NCBI GenBank assembly: GCA_036377415.1
Contig: DASUYK010000038.1
Coordinates: 1 to 26,932, forward strand
Length of the DNA stretch: 26,932 nucleotides
DNA from: DASUPK01 sp036377415
GTDB taxonomy: Bacteria; Actinomycetota; Thermoleophilia; Solirubrobacterales; 70-9
Direction: 5' to 3'
Position numbers and translations under genes: made by a program. This document shows positions 1 through 6,185 of the stretch, piece after piece. Under the pieces are notes generated by a model. That model ran no database searches. It was given only the letters and a program-made list of their open reading frames with translations, and had not been told where the DNA came from. Each line of letters starts with the position of its first letter. Positions within the stretch are counted from its first letter, which is position 1.

Positions 1-4
1 CGGA

Positions 5-78
5 TGCCGGAGGAGGGACTCGAACCCCCGACACGCGGATTATGATTCCGCTGCTCTAACCGACTGAGCTACTCCGGC
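5..78 (-). tRNA. tRNA with CAT anticodon (elongator tRNA-Met, or tRNA-Ile2)
   Basis: The reverse complement folds as a full cloverleaf of 74 nt. The acceptor GCCGGAG pairs with CTCCGGC and the discriminator is A. The D arm reads AGCTCAGTCGGTTAGAGC. The anticodon stem GCGGA/TCCGC encloses the loop ATCATAA, so the anticodon is CAT. The T arm carries GGTTCGAGTCC. The 3' CCA is not encoded; the bases after the discriminator are TCCG. The initiator is unlikely, because position 1 pairs with position 72 and the anticodon stem lacks three consecutive G:C pairs. CAT could mean methionine or the lysidine-modified isoleucine tRNA, and I cannot separate these by eye. Confidence 0.93.
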
Positions 79-90
79 GGGGGGCGGTAA

Positions 91-96
91 ATCGTA
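91..96 (-). promoter_or_regulatory. Putative -10 box for the CAT tRNA
   Basis: The - strand reads TACGAT here, a TAnnnT hexamer, 12 nt upstream of the mature tRNA 5' end. Transcription would start about 6 nt before the tRNA. No -35 match was seen. The call is positional inference. Confidence 0.4.
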
Positions 97-97
97 G

Positions 98-125
98 CGG
101 CGCGATCGAGCCTGGAATCGCGCCG
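98..125. promoter_or_regulatory. 9-bp inverted repeat between the tRNA and the aminopeptidase gene
   Basis: CGGCGCGAT (98-106) and ATCGCGCCG (117-125) are perfect inverted repeats around a 10-nt centre. They lie in the divergent gap between the tRNA -10 box (91-96) and the peptidase -10 box (140-145), covering the place where both -35 regions would be. This could be a shared operator. It is unlikely to be a terminator, because neither gene ends here. Confidence 0.4.
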
Positions 126-139
126 GCCCGCGTCCGCTC

Positions 140-145
140 TAGGGT
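140..145 (+). promoter_or_regulatory. Putative -10 box (TAGGGT), leaderless start of the M29 peptidase
   Basis: TAGGGT lies 8 nt before the ATG at 154, and no Shine-Dalgarno sequence lies between. The spacing would put the transcript start at or next to the start codon. The same arrangement recurs at other starts in this window. Confidence 0.45.
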
Positions 146-153
146 GCGGGCCC

Positions 154-1101
154 ATGAGCGATCTCGACCGAGCGGTTCGCGCAGTCGTCCGGGACTGCCT
201 CGGCGTCGCCCAGGGCGAGGAGGTGCTGGTGATCGCGAATCCCCCGACCCAGGGCCTCGGTGAGCGCCTCCGCGAGGAGGCAGCGGAGGTGGGCGGGGAC
301 GCGGTGCTCGCACTGATCTCGGAGCGCGACTCCCACGCCGCCGAGCCGCCACGCGCCGTGGCCGAGGCGATGGCGGCGGCCGATGTGATCCTGGCGCCGA
401 CGGTTCAGTCGCTTTCCCACACCGCCGCCCGGAAGCGGGCGAGCGAGGCCGGCGCGCGCTGCGCCACCCTCCCCGGCGTCACCGCGGAGATGCTCGCCCG
501 GGTGATGAGCGCGGACATGGAGGGGCTGCGGCGCAAGGGTCGGGCCGTCGCGGACGCGCTCGACGTGGCGTCCGAGGCCCGGATCAGCTGCCGGAACGGG
601 ACCGAGCTGCGCCTTGACCTGAGGGGCCGCAAGGCGATCCCGGACGCAGGCGAGCTCAGCAGCACCGGCGCGTTCGGGAACCTCCCATGCGGCGAGGGGT
701 TCATCGCCCCCGCGGGGGGCGAGGGCGCCCTCGTGGTCGACGGGTCGATGGCCGGGATCGGCCTGGTCGACGAGCCGGTCGAGCTGGTCGTCGAGGGGGG
801 GCACCTGACCTCCGCCCGCGGCGGTCAGGGGATGTCGTTCATGGAGCTCCTTGCCGTGCACGGCGAGGGCGGCACCAACGTCGCCGAGCTCGGAATCGGA
901 ACCAACGAGAAGGCGAAGCTCACCGGCGAGATCCTCGAGGACGAGAAGATCCTCGGCACCTGCCACGTCGCGTTCGGCGCGTCGGCCGCGATCGGGGGAA
1001 CCGTTCAGGTCCCGGTGCACCTCGACTGCGTGATGATGAAGCCGACGGTCGAGCTCGACGGCGAGGCGATCGTCCGCGACGGAGAGCTGCTGGTCGGGTG
1101 A
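154..1101 (+). CDS. Leucyl aminopeptidase-like metallopeptidase, family M29 (AmpS/aminopeptidase T type)
   Basis: A 315-aa protein that matches the M29 thermophilic aminopeptidase family, which removes N-terminal residues from peptides using two metal ions. The expected ligand pattern is visible: Glu181 in GEGFIAP, Glu245 in AELGIGTN, His271 in GTCHVAFG, then His289 and Asp291 in VHLDCVMM. The N-terminal half looks like the family's alpha/beta recognition domain. The protein is shorter than well-known members, which I recall as near 400 aa. No signal peptide is evident, so it is probably cytoplasmic. The start at 154 follows a TAGGGT box with no Shine-Dalgarno. The stop codon overlaps the GTG start of the formimidoyltransferase gene by 4 nt, so the two are probably translationally coupled. 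The substrate cannot be read from sequence; the family also contains an unrelated-function branch, the NicX dioxygenases. Confidence 0.8.
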   Translation: MSDLDRAVRAVVRDCLGVAQGEEVLVIANPPTQGLGERLREEAAEVGGDAVLALISERDSHAAEPPRAVAEAMAAADVILAPTVQSLSHTAARKRASEAGARCATLPGVTAEMLARVMSADMEGLRRKGRAVADALDVASEARISCRNGTELRLDLRGRKAIPDAGELSSTGAFGNLPCGEGFIAPAGGEGALVVDGSMAGIGLVDEPVELVVEGGHLTSARGGQGMSFMELLAVHGEGGTNVAELGIGTNEKAKLTGEILEDEKILGTCHVAFGASAAIGGTVQVPVHLDCVMMKPTVELDGEAIVRDGELLVG

Positions 1102-1982
1102 GCGACGAGCAGCTGCTGGCGGTCCCGAACTTCTCCGAGGGCCGAAGCGAGCGGGTGATCGACGCGCTCGGAGCCACCCTGGGCGCGCATGCACGGATTC
1201 TCAATCGGCACTCGGACGCCCAGCACAACCGCAGCGTCTACACGATCGCTGCGCCGCCCGATCCACTCGCCCGGGCTCTGCTCGCCGCCGCCGAGCACGC
1301 GCTGGACCTGATCGACCTCCGCGGCCACCAAGGATCTCATCCACACATCGGCGCCCTCGACGTCTGCCCGGCCGTCTGGCTCGCTCCGGAACAGCGCGAG
1401 CCCGCGCGAGCGGTCGCCCACCGCGCTGCCGAGGGGATCGCCGCGCTCGGGATCCCCGTATTCCTCTACGGCGAGCTCGCCACCGATCCAGAGCGCCGGG
1501 AGCGTGCCTTCTTCCGCCGGGGAGGGCCGGCGGAGCTCGCGCGGCGGATGACCGCGGGCGACCTGGAGCCCGACCTCGGCCCATCGGAGCCTCACCCGAG
1601 CGCCGGCGCCACGCTGGTCACGGCGCGTGAGCCGCTGGTCGCGTTCAACGTCGAGCTCGATACCCCGAACCCCGAGATCGCCAGGGCGGTGGCGGCGGAG
1701 CTGCGCGAGGCGGGGGGCGGGTTCCCGGGCGTGCGCGCCTTGGGCCTGCCCCGGGAGGGCGAGCGCGCTCAGGTGTCGGTGAACGTGCACGATCCGGAGG
1801 AGGTCCCGCTCGCCGCGGTCGTCTCGGAGATCTCGCGGCTCGCCCGCGAGCACGGGGCGCGCCCGGTAGAGGCGGAGCTCATCGGGCTCGCGCCGGCCGC
1901 GGCGCTCGAGGGCTATCCGGATGATCCGCCGATCCGGGACTTCGATCCGAAGCGTGACGTGATCGAGAACGTTCTCGGCTAG
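1098..1982 (+). CDS. Glutamate formimidoyltransferase (stand-alone FtcD transferase domain)
   Basis: A 294-aa protein with the formiminotransferase N and C subdomains. The opening (LLAVPNFSEGR) and the motif GHQGSHPHIGALDVCP are characteristic. His81 in that motif corresponds to the proposed catalytic His82 of the pig enzyme. The reaction moves a formimino group between formiminoglutamate and tetrahydrofolate. The C-terminal cyclodeaminase domain of the animal enzyme is absent, as in many bacteria. Bacterial stand-alone forms have also been linked to 5-formyltetrahydrofolate metabolism. The GTG start at 1098 is chosen because it overlaps the upstream stop (GTGA) and lies directly before the conserved N-terminus; an open frame extends further upstream but only shadows the peptidase. 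No other histidine-degradation genes are nearby. Confidence 0.88.
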   Translation: MSDEQLLAVPNFSEGRSERVIDALGATLGAHARILNRHSDAQHNRSVYTIAAPPDPLARALLAAAEHALDLIDLRGHQGSHPHIGALDVCPAVWLAPEQREPARAVAHRAAEGIAALGIPVFLYGELATDPERRERAFFRRGGPAELARRMTAGDLEPDLGPSEPHPSAGATLVTAREPLVAFNVELDTPNPEIARAVAAELREAGGGFPGVRALGLPREGERAQVSVNVHDPEEVPLAAVVSEISRLAREHGARPVEAELIGLAPAAALEGYPDDPPIRDFDPKRDVIENVLG

Positions 1983-1985
1983 CCT
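1980..1985 (+). promoter_or_regulatory. Putative -10 box (TAGCCT) overlapping the ftcD stop codon
   Basis: The TAG stop of the transferase gene forms the first half of TAGCCT, 7 nt before the ATG at 1993. There is no Shine-Dalgarno for that ATG. This matches the leaderless pattern seen elsewhere in the window. Confidence 0.35.
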
Positions 1986-1992
1986 CCGGGCG

Positions 1993-2394
1993 ATGGCGCA
2001 GACCAGGAAGAGGCGTCGCCGCAAGCACCGGGGGACGCAGGGCGGCCGGATCGACCGACGTCCCTCCCGCGGCCGGGCGCGCAGTCGCGCCGAGGCGCGG
2101 TCGCGTGCACGCGCGAGGACGAGGAACCGCGACCCCCGATCTCCCCAGCCGCCCAGTTGGAGCAGCGCGCTGAAGAAGGGCGCGATCGCCTCGGTCCTCT
2201 TCTTCGTCCTGCTCGCGATCATGGGCCAATCGCCCGTCGCCTCGGCCGCGATCGCGATCCTGATGATGGGCTTCTATGCACCGATGTCGTTCCTGATGGA
2301 CCGGTTCTTCTATCAGCGCCACCTGCGCAAGGAAGCCGAGAAGAGGGCCGCGCGCGAGGCTCAGCGCGGCGGCGGGGGCCCGGCGAAGGGCTGA
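1993..2394 (+). CDS. Small basic membrane protein of unknown function
   Basis: A 133-aa protein of unknown function. Residues 1-45 are extremely rich in Arg and Lys (RKRRRRKHR, then many RS/AR pairs), followed by a Pro/Ser segment. A hydrophobic region (about 64-105) looks like two close transmembrane helices, with a short turn at about 79-83 (GQSPV). The tail is charged (RHLRKEAEKRAAREAQR) and ends in a glycine-rich stretch. The basic N-terminus suggests both ends face the cytoplasm or bind nucleic acid or phospholipid, but this is inference. It sits between ftcD and the MBL hydrolase, whose GTG begins 2 nt after its stop. I do not recognise a named family. Confidence 0.7.
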   Translation: MAQTRKRRRRKHRGTQGGRIDRRPSRGRARSRAEARSRARARTRNRDPRSPQPPSWSSALKKGAIASVLFFVLLAIMGQSPVASAAIAILMMGFYAPMSFLMDRFFYQRHLRKEAEKRAAREAQRGGGGPAKG

Positions 2395-2396
2395 CC

Positions 2397-3032
2397 GTGG
2401 ACGTCCGGATGTTCACCGTCGGCCAGGTGGCCGAGAACTGCTTCCTGCTTCGCAGGGATGGGTCCGACACGGCGGTTGTGGTCGACCCGGGCGACGAGGC
2501 GGAGCGGATCCTCGAGGCGATCGATCAACTCGGTCTCACGATCGAGGGGGTCCTGCTCACCCACACCCACTTCGACCACATCGGGGCAGTCGCGCCGGTC
2601 GCCCGCGCAACCGGGGCGCCGGTCTGGTGCCCGGAGATCGAGATCCAGGTCCTCGCCGACATCAACTCCTTCGTCCCGCCCGGGTTCGGTCCGTTCGAGA
2701 GCTACGAGGCCGACCACACGGTGAGCGGCGGCGAGACGCTCGAGCTGGCGGGAATGGAGATCGACGTGATCTTCACGCCGGGTCACAGCCCCGGCCACGT
2801 CACCTACTCGATTCCCGACGAGGAGGCGATCTTCTCCGGGGACGTCCTCTTCCAGGGCTCGGTGGGGAGGACCGACCTCCCCTTCGGGGACTGGTCCACC
2901 TTGCTCGAGTCCCTGCGCAATCTGATCGAGGCACTGCCGCCCGAGACCAAGGTCTACCCCGGCCACATGGGGATCACCACGCTCGAGGCGGAGCGGGCGA
3001 CCAACCCGTTCCTGGCCGAGCTCGCGCGCTAG
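2397..3032 (+). CDS. MBL-fold metallohydrolase (glyoxalase II / YcbL-like)
   Basis: A 211-aa metallo-beta-lactamase-fold hydrolase. The zinc-binding signature THTHFDHIGA is intact, followed by GHSPGHV, the bridging aspartate in SGDVLF and a final His in YPGHMG. Length and motif spacing fit the short glyoxalase II-like branch (YcbL, Rv2581c-like), which hydrolyses thioesters such as S-lactoylglutathione or related thiol conjugates. Actinobacteria generally use mycothiol, so the true substrate is uncertain. The GTG start at 2397 has AAGGG at about 6-7 nt spacing; an ATG at 2409 is an alternative. It directly precedes hisS, the same neighbour as in mycobacteria. Confidence 0.85.
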   Translation: MDVRMFTVGQVAENCFLLRRDGSDTAVVVDPGDEAERILEAIDQLGLTIEGVLLTHTHFDHIGAVAPVARATGAPVWCPEIEIQVLADINSFVPPGFGPFESYEADHTVSGGETLELAGMEIDVIFTPGHSPGHVTYSIPDEEAIFSGDVLFQGSVGRTDLPFGDWSTLLESLRNLIEALPPETKVYPGHMGITTLEAERATNPFLAELAR

Positions 3033-3045
3033 CCGGGTCCCCGGC

Positions 3046-3051
3046 TAAGGT
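3046..3051 (+). promoter_or_regulatory. Putative -10 box (TAAGGT) upstream of hisS
   Basis: TAAGGT lies 9 nt before the hisS ATG, with no Shine-Dalgarno between. The spacing is compatible with a leaderless or near-leaderless transcript. Confidence 0.4.
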
Positions 3052-3060
3052 CGCTGCGCG

Positions 3061-4290
3061 ATGGCTTCGAGGTTCAAGGCCCCACGGGGCACGCTCGACG
3101 CGCTGCCTGAGCAGCAGCCGGTCCGCGAGCGGATCGAGGTGGCGGCGCGCGAGATCCTCGAGCGGGCCGGCTACCGGAGGATCGAGACGCCCGCCTTCGA
3201 GGAGACGGACCTGTTCGCGCGCAGCGTCGGCGAGTCGACCGACATCGTTCAGAAGCAGATGTTCACCTTCGAGGATCAGGGTGGACGCTCGCTCACTCTG
3301 CGTCCCGAGGCGACCGCGTCGATCTGCCGTGCCTATCTCGAGCACGGCATGCAGAAGCTCGCGCAGCCCGTGAAGCTCTGGTCGAGTGGGTCGTTCTTTC
3401 GTCACGAGCGCCCCCAGGCCGGGCGCTACCGCCAGTTCACCCAAATCGACGCCGAGGCGATCGGCTCGGATTCGCCGCTGGTGGACGCCGAGCTGATCAT
3501 CCTCCTTCACGATCTGCTCGCGGAGCTGGGTGTGGAGGGCGTCAGGCTTCGCCTCGGCAGCCTCGGGTCCCCGGACGCGCGCGTGGCCTACCTCGACGAG
3601 CTCCGGGCCTATCTGCGTGACCACGAGGATGAGCTCTCCGAGGAGGTGCGCGCGCGGATCGAGGCGAATCCGCTGCGTGCATTCGATGCGGATCACGAGG
3701 GAACACGCAGGGTGATGGCGGAGGCGCCCACCCTTCTCGATCGTCTTGACCCGGCCGACGCCGATCATTTCAAGGCGGTTCGCGAACTGCTCGAGCGAAA
3801 CGGAGTCGCCTATGAGCTCGACCCGACGCTCGTGCGGGGGCTCGACTACTACACGCGGACGGTCTTCGAGTTCGAGTGCGAGCGACTCGGGGCGCAGTCG
3901 GGGATCGGCGGCGGGGGCCGCTACGACGGCCTGATCGAGCAGCTCGGCGGGGCGTCGACTCCCGGCTGCGGCTGGGCGATCGGGGTCGAGCGAATCGCGC
4001 TCGCGCTCGGCGAGCAGAAGCCCCAGGCGGGGGCCGACGTCTTCGTCGTCGCGGAGGGCGAGGAGCGCGAGCGGGCGCTCGCGCTCGTCAGCGAGCTCCG
4101 TCGGGCGGGACTCGTCGCGGACCTCGATCTCGCCGATCGCGCGGTGAAGGGACAGATGAAGCAGGCGGATCGCGTCGGGGCCCGCTACGCGCTGATTCTC
4201 GCGGGCGAGGCGGCCACCCTGCGCGACATGGGCTCGGGAAAGGAGCGGGAGATCGATCTCGCCAGGGTCGCCGAGGAAATCCCGATGTGA
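3061..4290 (+). CDS. hisS: Histidine--tRNA ligase
   Basis: A 409-aa class II synthetase that charges tRNA-His in the cytoplasm. The sequence opens with the typical PRGTLDALP element. Motif 2 appears as FFRHERPQAGRYRQFTQID. The histidine-binding segments LVRGLDYYTRT and GIGGGGRYDGL follow, and motif 3 is GWAIGVERI. The C-terminal anticodon-binding domain starts near residue 320 (ADVFVVAEGEE). The length is normal for the family. The ATG follows a TAAGGT box at 9 nt. The gene is followed by a nested hairpin element and then aspS, so the two synthetases may be transcribed separately. Confidence 0.97.
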   Translation: MASRFKAPRGTLDALPEQQPVRERIEVAAREILERAGYRRIETPAFEETDLFARSVGESTDIVQKQMFTFEDQGGRSLTLRPEATASICRAYLEHGMQKLAQPVKLWSSGSFFRHERPQAGRYRQFTQIDAEAIGSDSPLVDAELIILLHDLLAELGVEGVRLRLGSLGSPDARVAYLDELRAYLRDHEDELSEEVRARIEANPLRAFDADHEGTRRVMAEAPTLLDRLDPADADHFKAVRELLERNGVAYELDPTLVRGLDYYTRTVFEFECERLGAQSGIGGGGRYDGLIEQLGGASTPGCGWAIGVERIALALGEQKPQAGADVFVVAEGEERERALALVSELRRAGLVADLDLADRAVKGQMKQADRVGARYALILAGEAATLRDMGSGKEREIDLARVAEEIPM

Positions 4291-4365
4291 TGCGAGGGCG
4301 CTCCGCAGATCCGAGGGCGCGCGACAGCGCGACCCGCGGGACGGGGCAGGAGCGACCCGTTTGAT
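4289..4365. repeat. Nested bulged-hairpin element between hisS and aspS (copy A, two hairpins)
   Basis: The outer stem pairs GGGCGCTCC (4296-4304) with GGAGCGACCC (4349-4358), leaving one bulged A at 4355. Nested inside is a second hairpin of the same design: GGGCGCGC (4315-4322), loop GACA, GCGCGACCC (4327-4335), with a bulged A at 4332. The outer flanks GATGCG and CCCGTTTGAT recur around copy B at 7795-7831. The element is followed by T-rich DNA, so it could also act as a hisS terminator. A REP-like mobile palindrome is the other reading. Confidence 0.6.
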
Positions 4366-4386
4366 TGTTGTCACACTCCCGTCGCG

Positions 4387-6180
4387 ATGAGCGACGGCTT
4401 CCCAGCGCTGCGGGCGAACGCCTACCGCGACACCTGGTGCGGCCAGGTCCTGGCCGACAGGGTCGGCTCGACCGCGCGGGTCGCCGGCTGGGTGCATCGG
4501 CGCCGCGACCACGGCGGGCTCATCTTCATCGACCTCCGCGACCGTACCGGCCTCGTCCAGCTGGTCTTCAACCCGGACGAGGCGGGCGAAGCGTTCGAGC
4601 TCGGGCACAGGCTCCGCGCTGAGGACGTCCTCACCGCGAGGGGGCCCGTCGTGAGACGCACGCCTGACACCGTCAACCCCGACCTGCCGACCGGGGAGGT
4701 AGAGGTGAGGGTGAGCGAAGCCGAGCTCCTCTCGGACGCCGACACCCCGCCGTTCGAGATCGAGTCGTTCTCGGGCGAGGTGAGCGAGGAGATGCGCCTG
4801 CGGCACCGCTACCTGGACTTGCGGCGGGACCGGATGCGGGAGGCGATCGAGCTGCGGCATCGGGTGACGAGCGCGATGCGCGAGTTCCTCTCCGGCGAGG
4901 GGTTCCTGGAGATCGAGACGCCCATCCTGACGCGCTCCACGCCGGAGGGAGCCCGGGACTTCCTGGTCCCGAGCCGGCTCCAGCGCGGGTCCTTCTACGC
5001 GCTTCCGCAGTCGCCCCAGCTCTTCAAGCAACTTCTCATGATCGGCGGTTTCGAGCGGTATTTTCAGATCGCTCGCTGCTTCCGGGACGAGGATCAGCGC
5101 GCTGACCGACAGACCGACTTCACGCAGCTGGACATCGAGATGTCCTTCGTCGAGGTGGACGACGTGATCGACCTGAACGAGCGCCTCCTGGCGCACGTTC
5201 TCGGTCGCTGCGGCGTCGAGGTGGAGCTGCCGATGCGCCGGCTCCCCTACGACGAGGCGATCTCGCGGTACGGCAGCGACAGGCCCGACCTCCGCTTCGG
5301 GCTCGAGCTGCGCGAGCTCACCGAGGTCTTCCGGGGCTCCGAGTTCAATGCATTTCGCCAGGCGATCGAGGGCGGGGCCATCGTCCGCGGATTGAACGCA
5401 GGCGGGCACGAGCTCTCGCGGGGCGAACTCGACGGGCTGGTCGACGAGGCGACCGACCTCGGCGCGAAGGGGCTGGTCTGGGCGGTGGTCGAGGGCGAGG
5501 GCTGGCGATCGCCCGTCGCGAAGTTCCTCAGCGCCGATGAGATCGGTGCCGCCAACCGGACGCTCGAGGCGAGCGAGGGCGACGTGCTCGTGATCGTCGC
5601 CGACGAGCCGCTGCTCTCGGCCGAGGTCCTCGGCGAGCTTCGGCGCAGGCTTGGCAAGAGGCTCGGGCTGATCGATTCGGAGGCGAATGAGCTCGCTTGG
5701 GTGGTCGACTGGCCACTGCTCGGGTGGGCGCACGACGAGCAGCGCTGGGATCCGCACAACCATCCCTTCACGTCGCCCGCCGGGGAGTTCGATCCGGACG
5801 ATCCGGGCGCCGCCAGGGCGAAGGCGTACGACGTCGTCTGGAACGGATGGGAAATTGGTGGGGGTTCGATCCGCATCAGCGACCCTGATGTGCAGCGAAA
5901 GGTGTTCAAGGTGATCGGAATCGACGAGGAACAGGCCGAGGAGCGCTTCGGCTTCCTGTTGGAGGCGCTCCGCTACGGGGCGCCGCCGCACGGGGGGATC
6001 GCCTACGGGGTCGACAGGATGACCGCCCTGCTCCATCGTGCCGAGTCGATCCGCGACGTGATCGCGTTCCCGAAAACCGCTTCCGGCAGCGATCCGCTGA
6101 CCGGGGCGCCGACGCCGGTGGACGAGGCGCAGTTGCGCGATCTCGGGCTCTCGGTGCGGCACGGGGGCGGGAGGGGATAG
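4387..6180 (+). CDS. aspS: Aspartate--tRNA ligase, bacterial type, probably non-discriminating (Asp/Asn)
   Basis: A 597-aa class II synthetase of the bacterial type. The N-terminal OB-fold anticodon domain contains GWVHRRRDHGG. The catalytic core carries FLEIETPILTRSTPEGARDF, QSPQLFKQLLM, and motif 2 around FRDEDQRADRQTDFTQLDIE. An inserted GAD domain lies at about 300-410, and motif 3 is GIAYGVDRM near the end. His42 in RRRDHGG matches the position (His31 in Pseudomonas aeruginosa) linked to acceptance of tRNA-Asn; discriminating enzymes have Leu there. If so, it would also make Asp-tRNA-Asn for a GatCAB amidotransferase encoded elsewhere. No clear Shine-Dalgarno precedes the ATG. The GH3 gene begins 6 nt after the stop. 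Confidence 0.96.
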   Translation: MSDGFPALRANAYRDTWCGQVLADRVGSTARVAGWVHRRRDHGGLIFIDLRDRTGLVQLVFNPDEAGEAFELGHRLRAEDVLTARGPVVRRTPDTVNPDLPTGEVEVRVSEAELLSDADTPPFEIESFSGEVSEEMRLRHRYLDLRRDRMREAIELRHRVTSAMREFLSGEGFLEIETPILTRSTPEGARDFLVPSRLQRGSFYALPQSPQLFKQLLMIGGFERYFQIARCFRDEDQRADRQTDFTQLDIEMSFVEVDDVIDLNERLLAHVLGRCGVEVELPMRRLPYDEAISRYGSDRPDLRFGLELRELTEVFRGSEFNAFRQAIEGGAIVRGLNAGGHELSRGELDGLVDEATDLGAKGLVWAVVEGEGWRSPVAKFLSADEIGAANRTLEASEGDVLVIVADEPLLSAEVLGELRRRLGKRLGLIDSEANELAWVVDWPLLGWAHDEQRWDPHNHPFTSPAGEFDPDDPGAARAKAYDVVWNGWEIGGGSIRISDPDVQRKVFKVIGIDEEQAEERFGFLLEALRYGAPPHGGIAYGVDRMTALLHRAESIRDVIAFPKTASGSDPLTGAPTPVDEAQLRDLGLSVRHGGGRG

Positions 6181-6185
6181 CGTCG

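Noticed and set aside
2157..2396. 5' extension of the MBL hydrolase to 2157
   Set aside because: It overlaps the small membrane protein gene and adds Arg-rich sequence without a match to the family.
2974..6162. A 1062-codon open frame on the - strand across hisS and aspS
   Set aside because: It mirrors two certain synthetase genes. Long antisense frames are expected in GC-rich DNA, because stop codons are rare in the frame facing the third codon positions. Its translation is rich in Arg, Leu, Glu and Asp with no domain.
6178..6183. TAGCGT at the aspS stop as a -10 box for the GH3 gene
   Set aside because: It is only 2 nt before the ATG, too close for a start site. The GH3 gene has a good Shine-Dalgarno and probably shares the aspS transcript.
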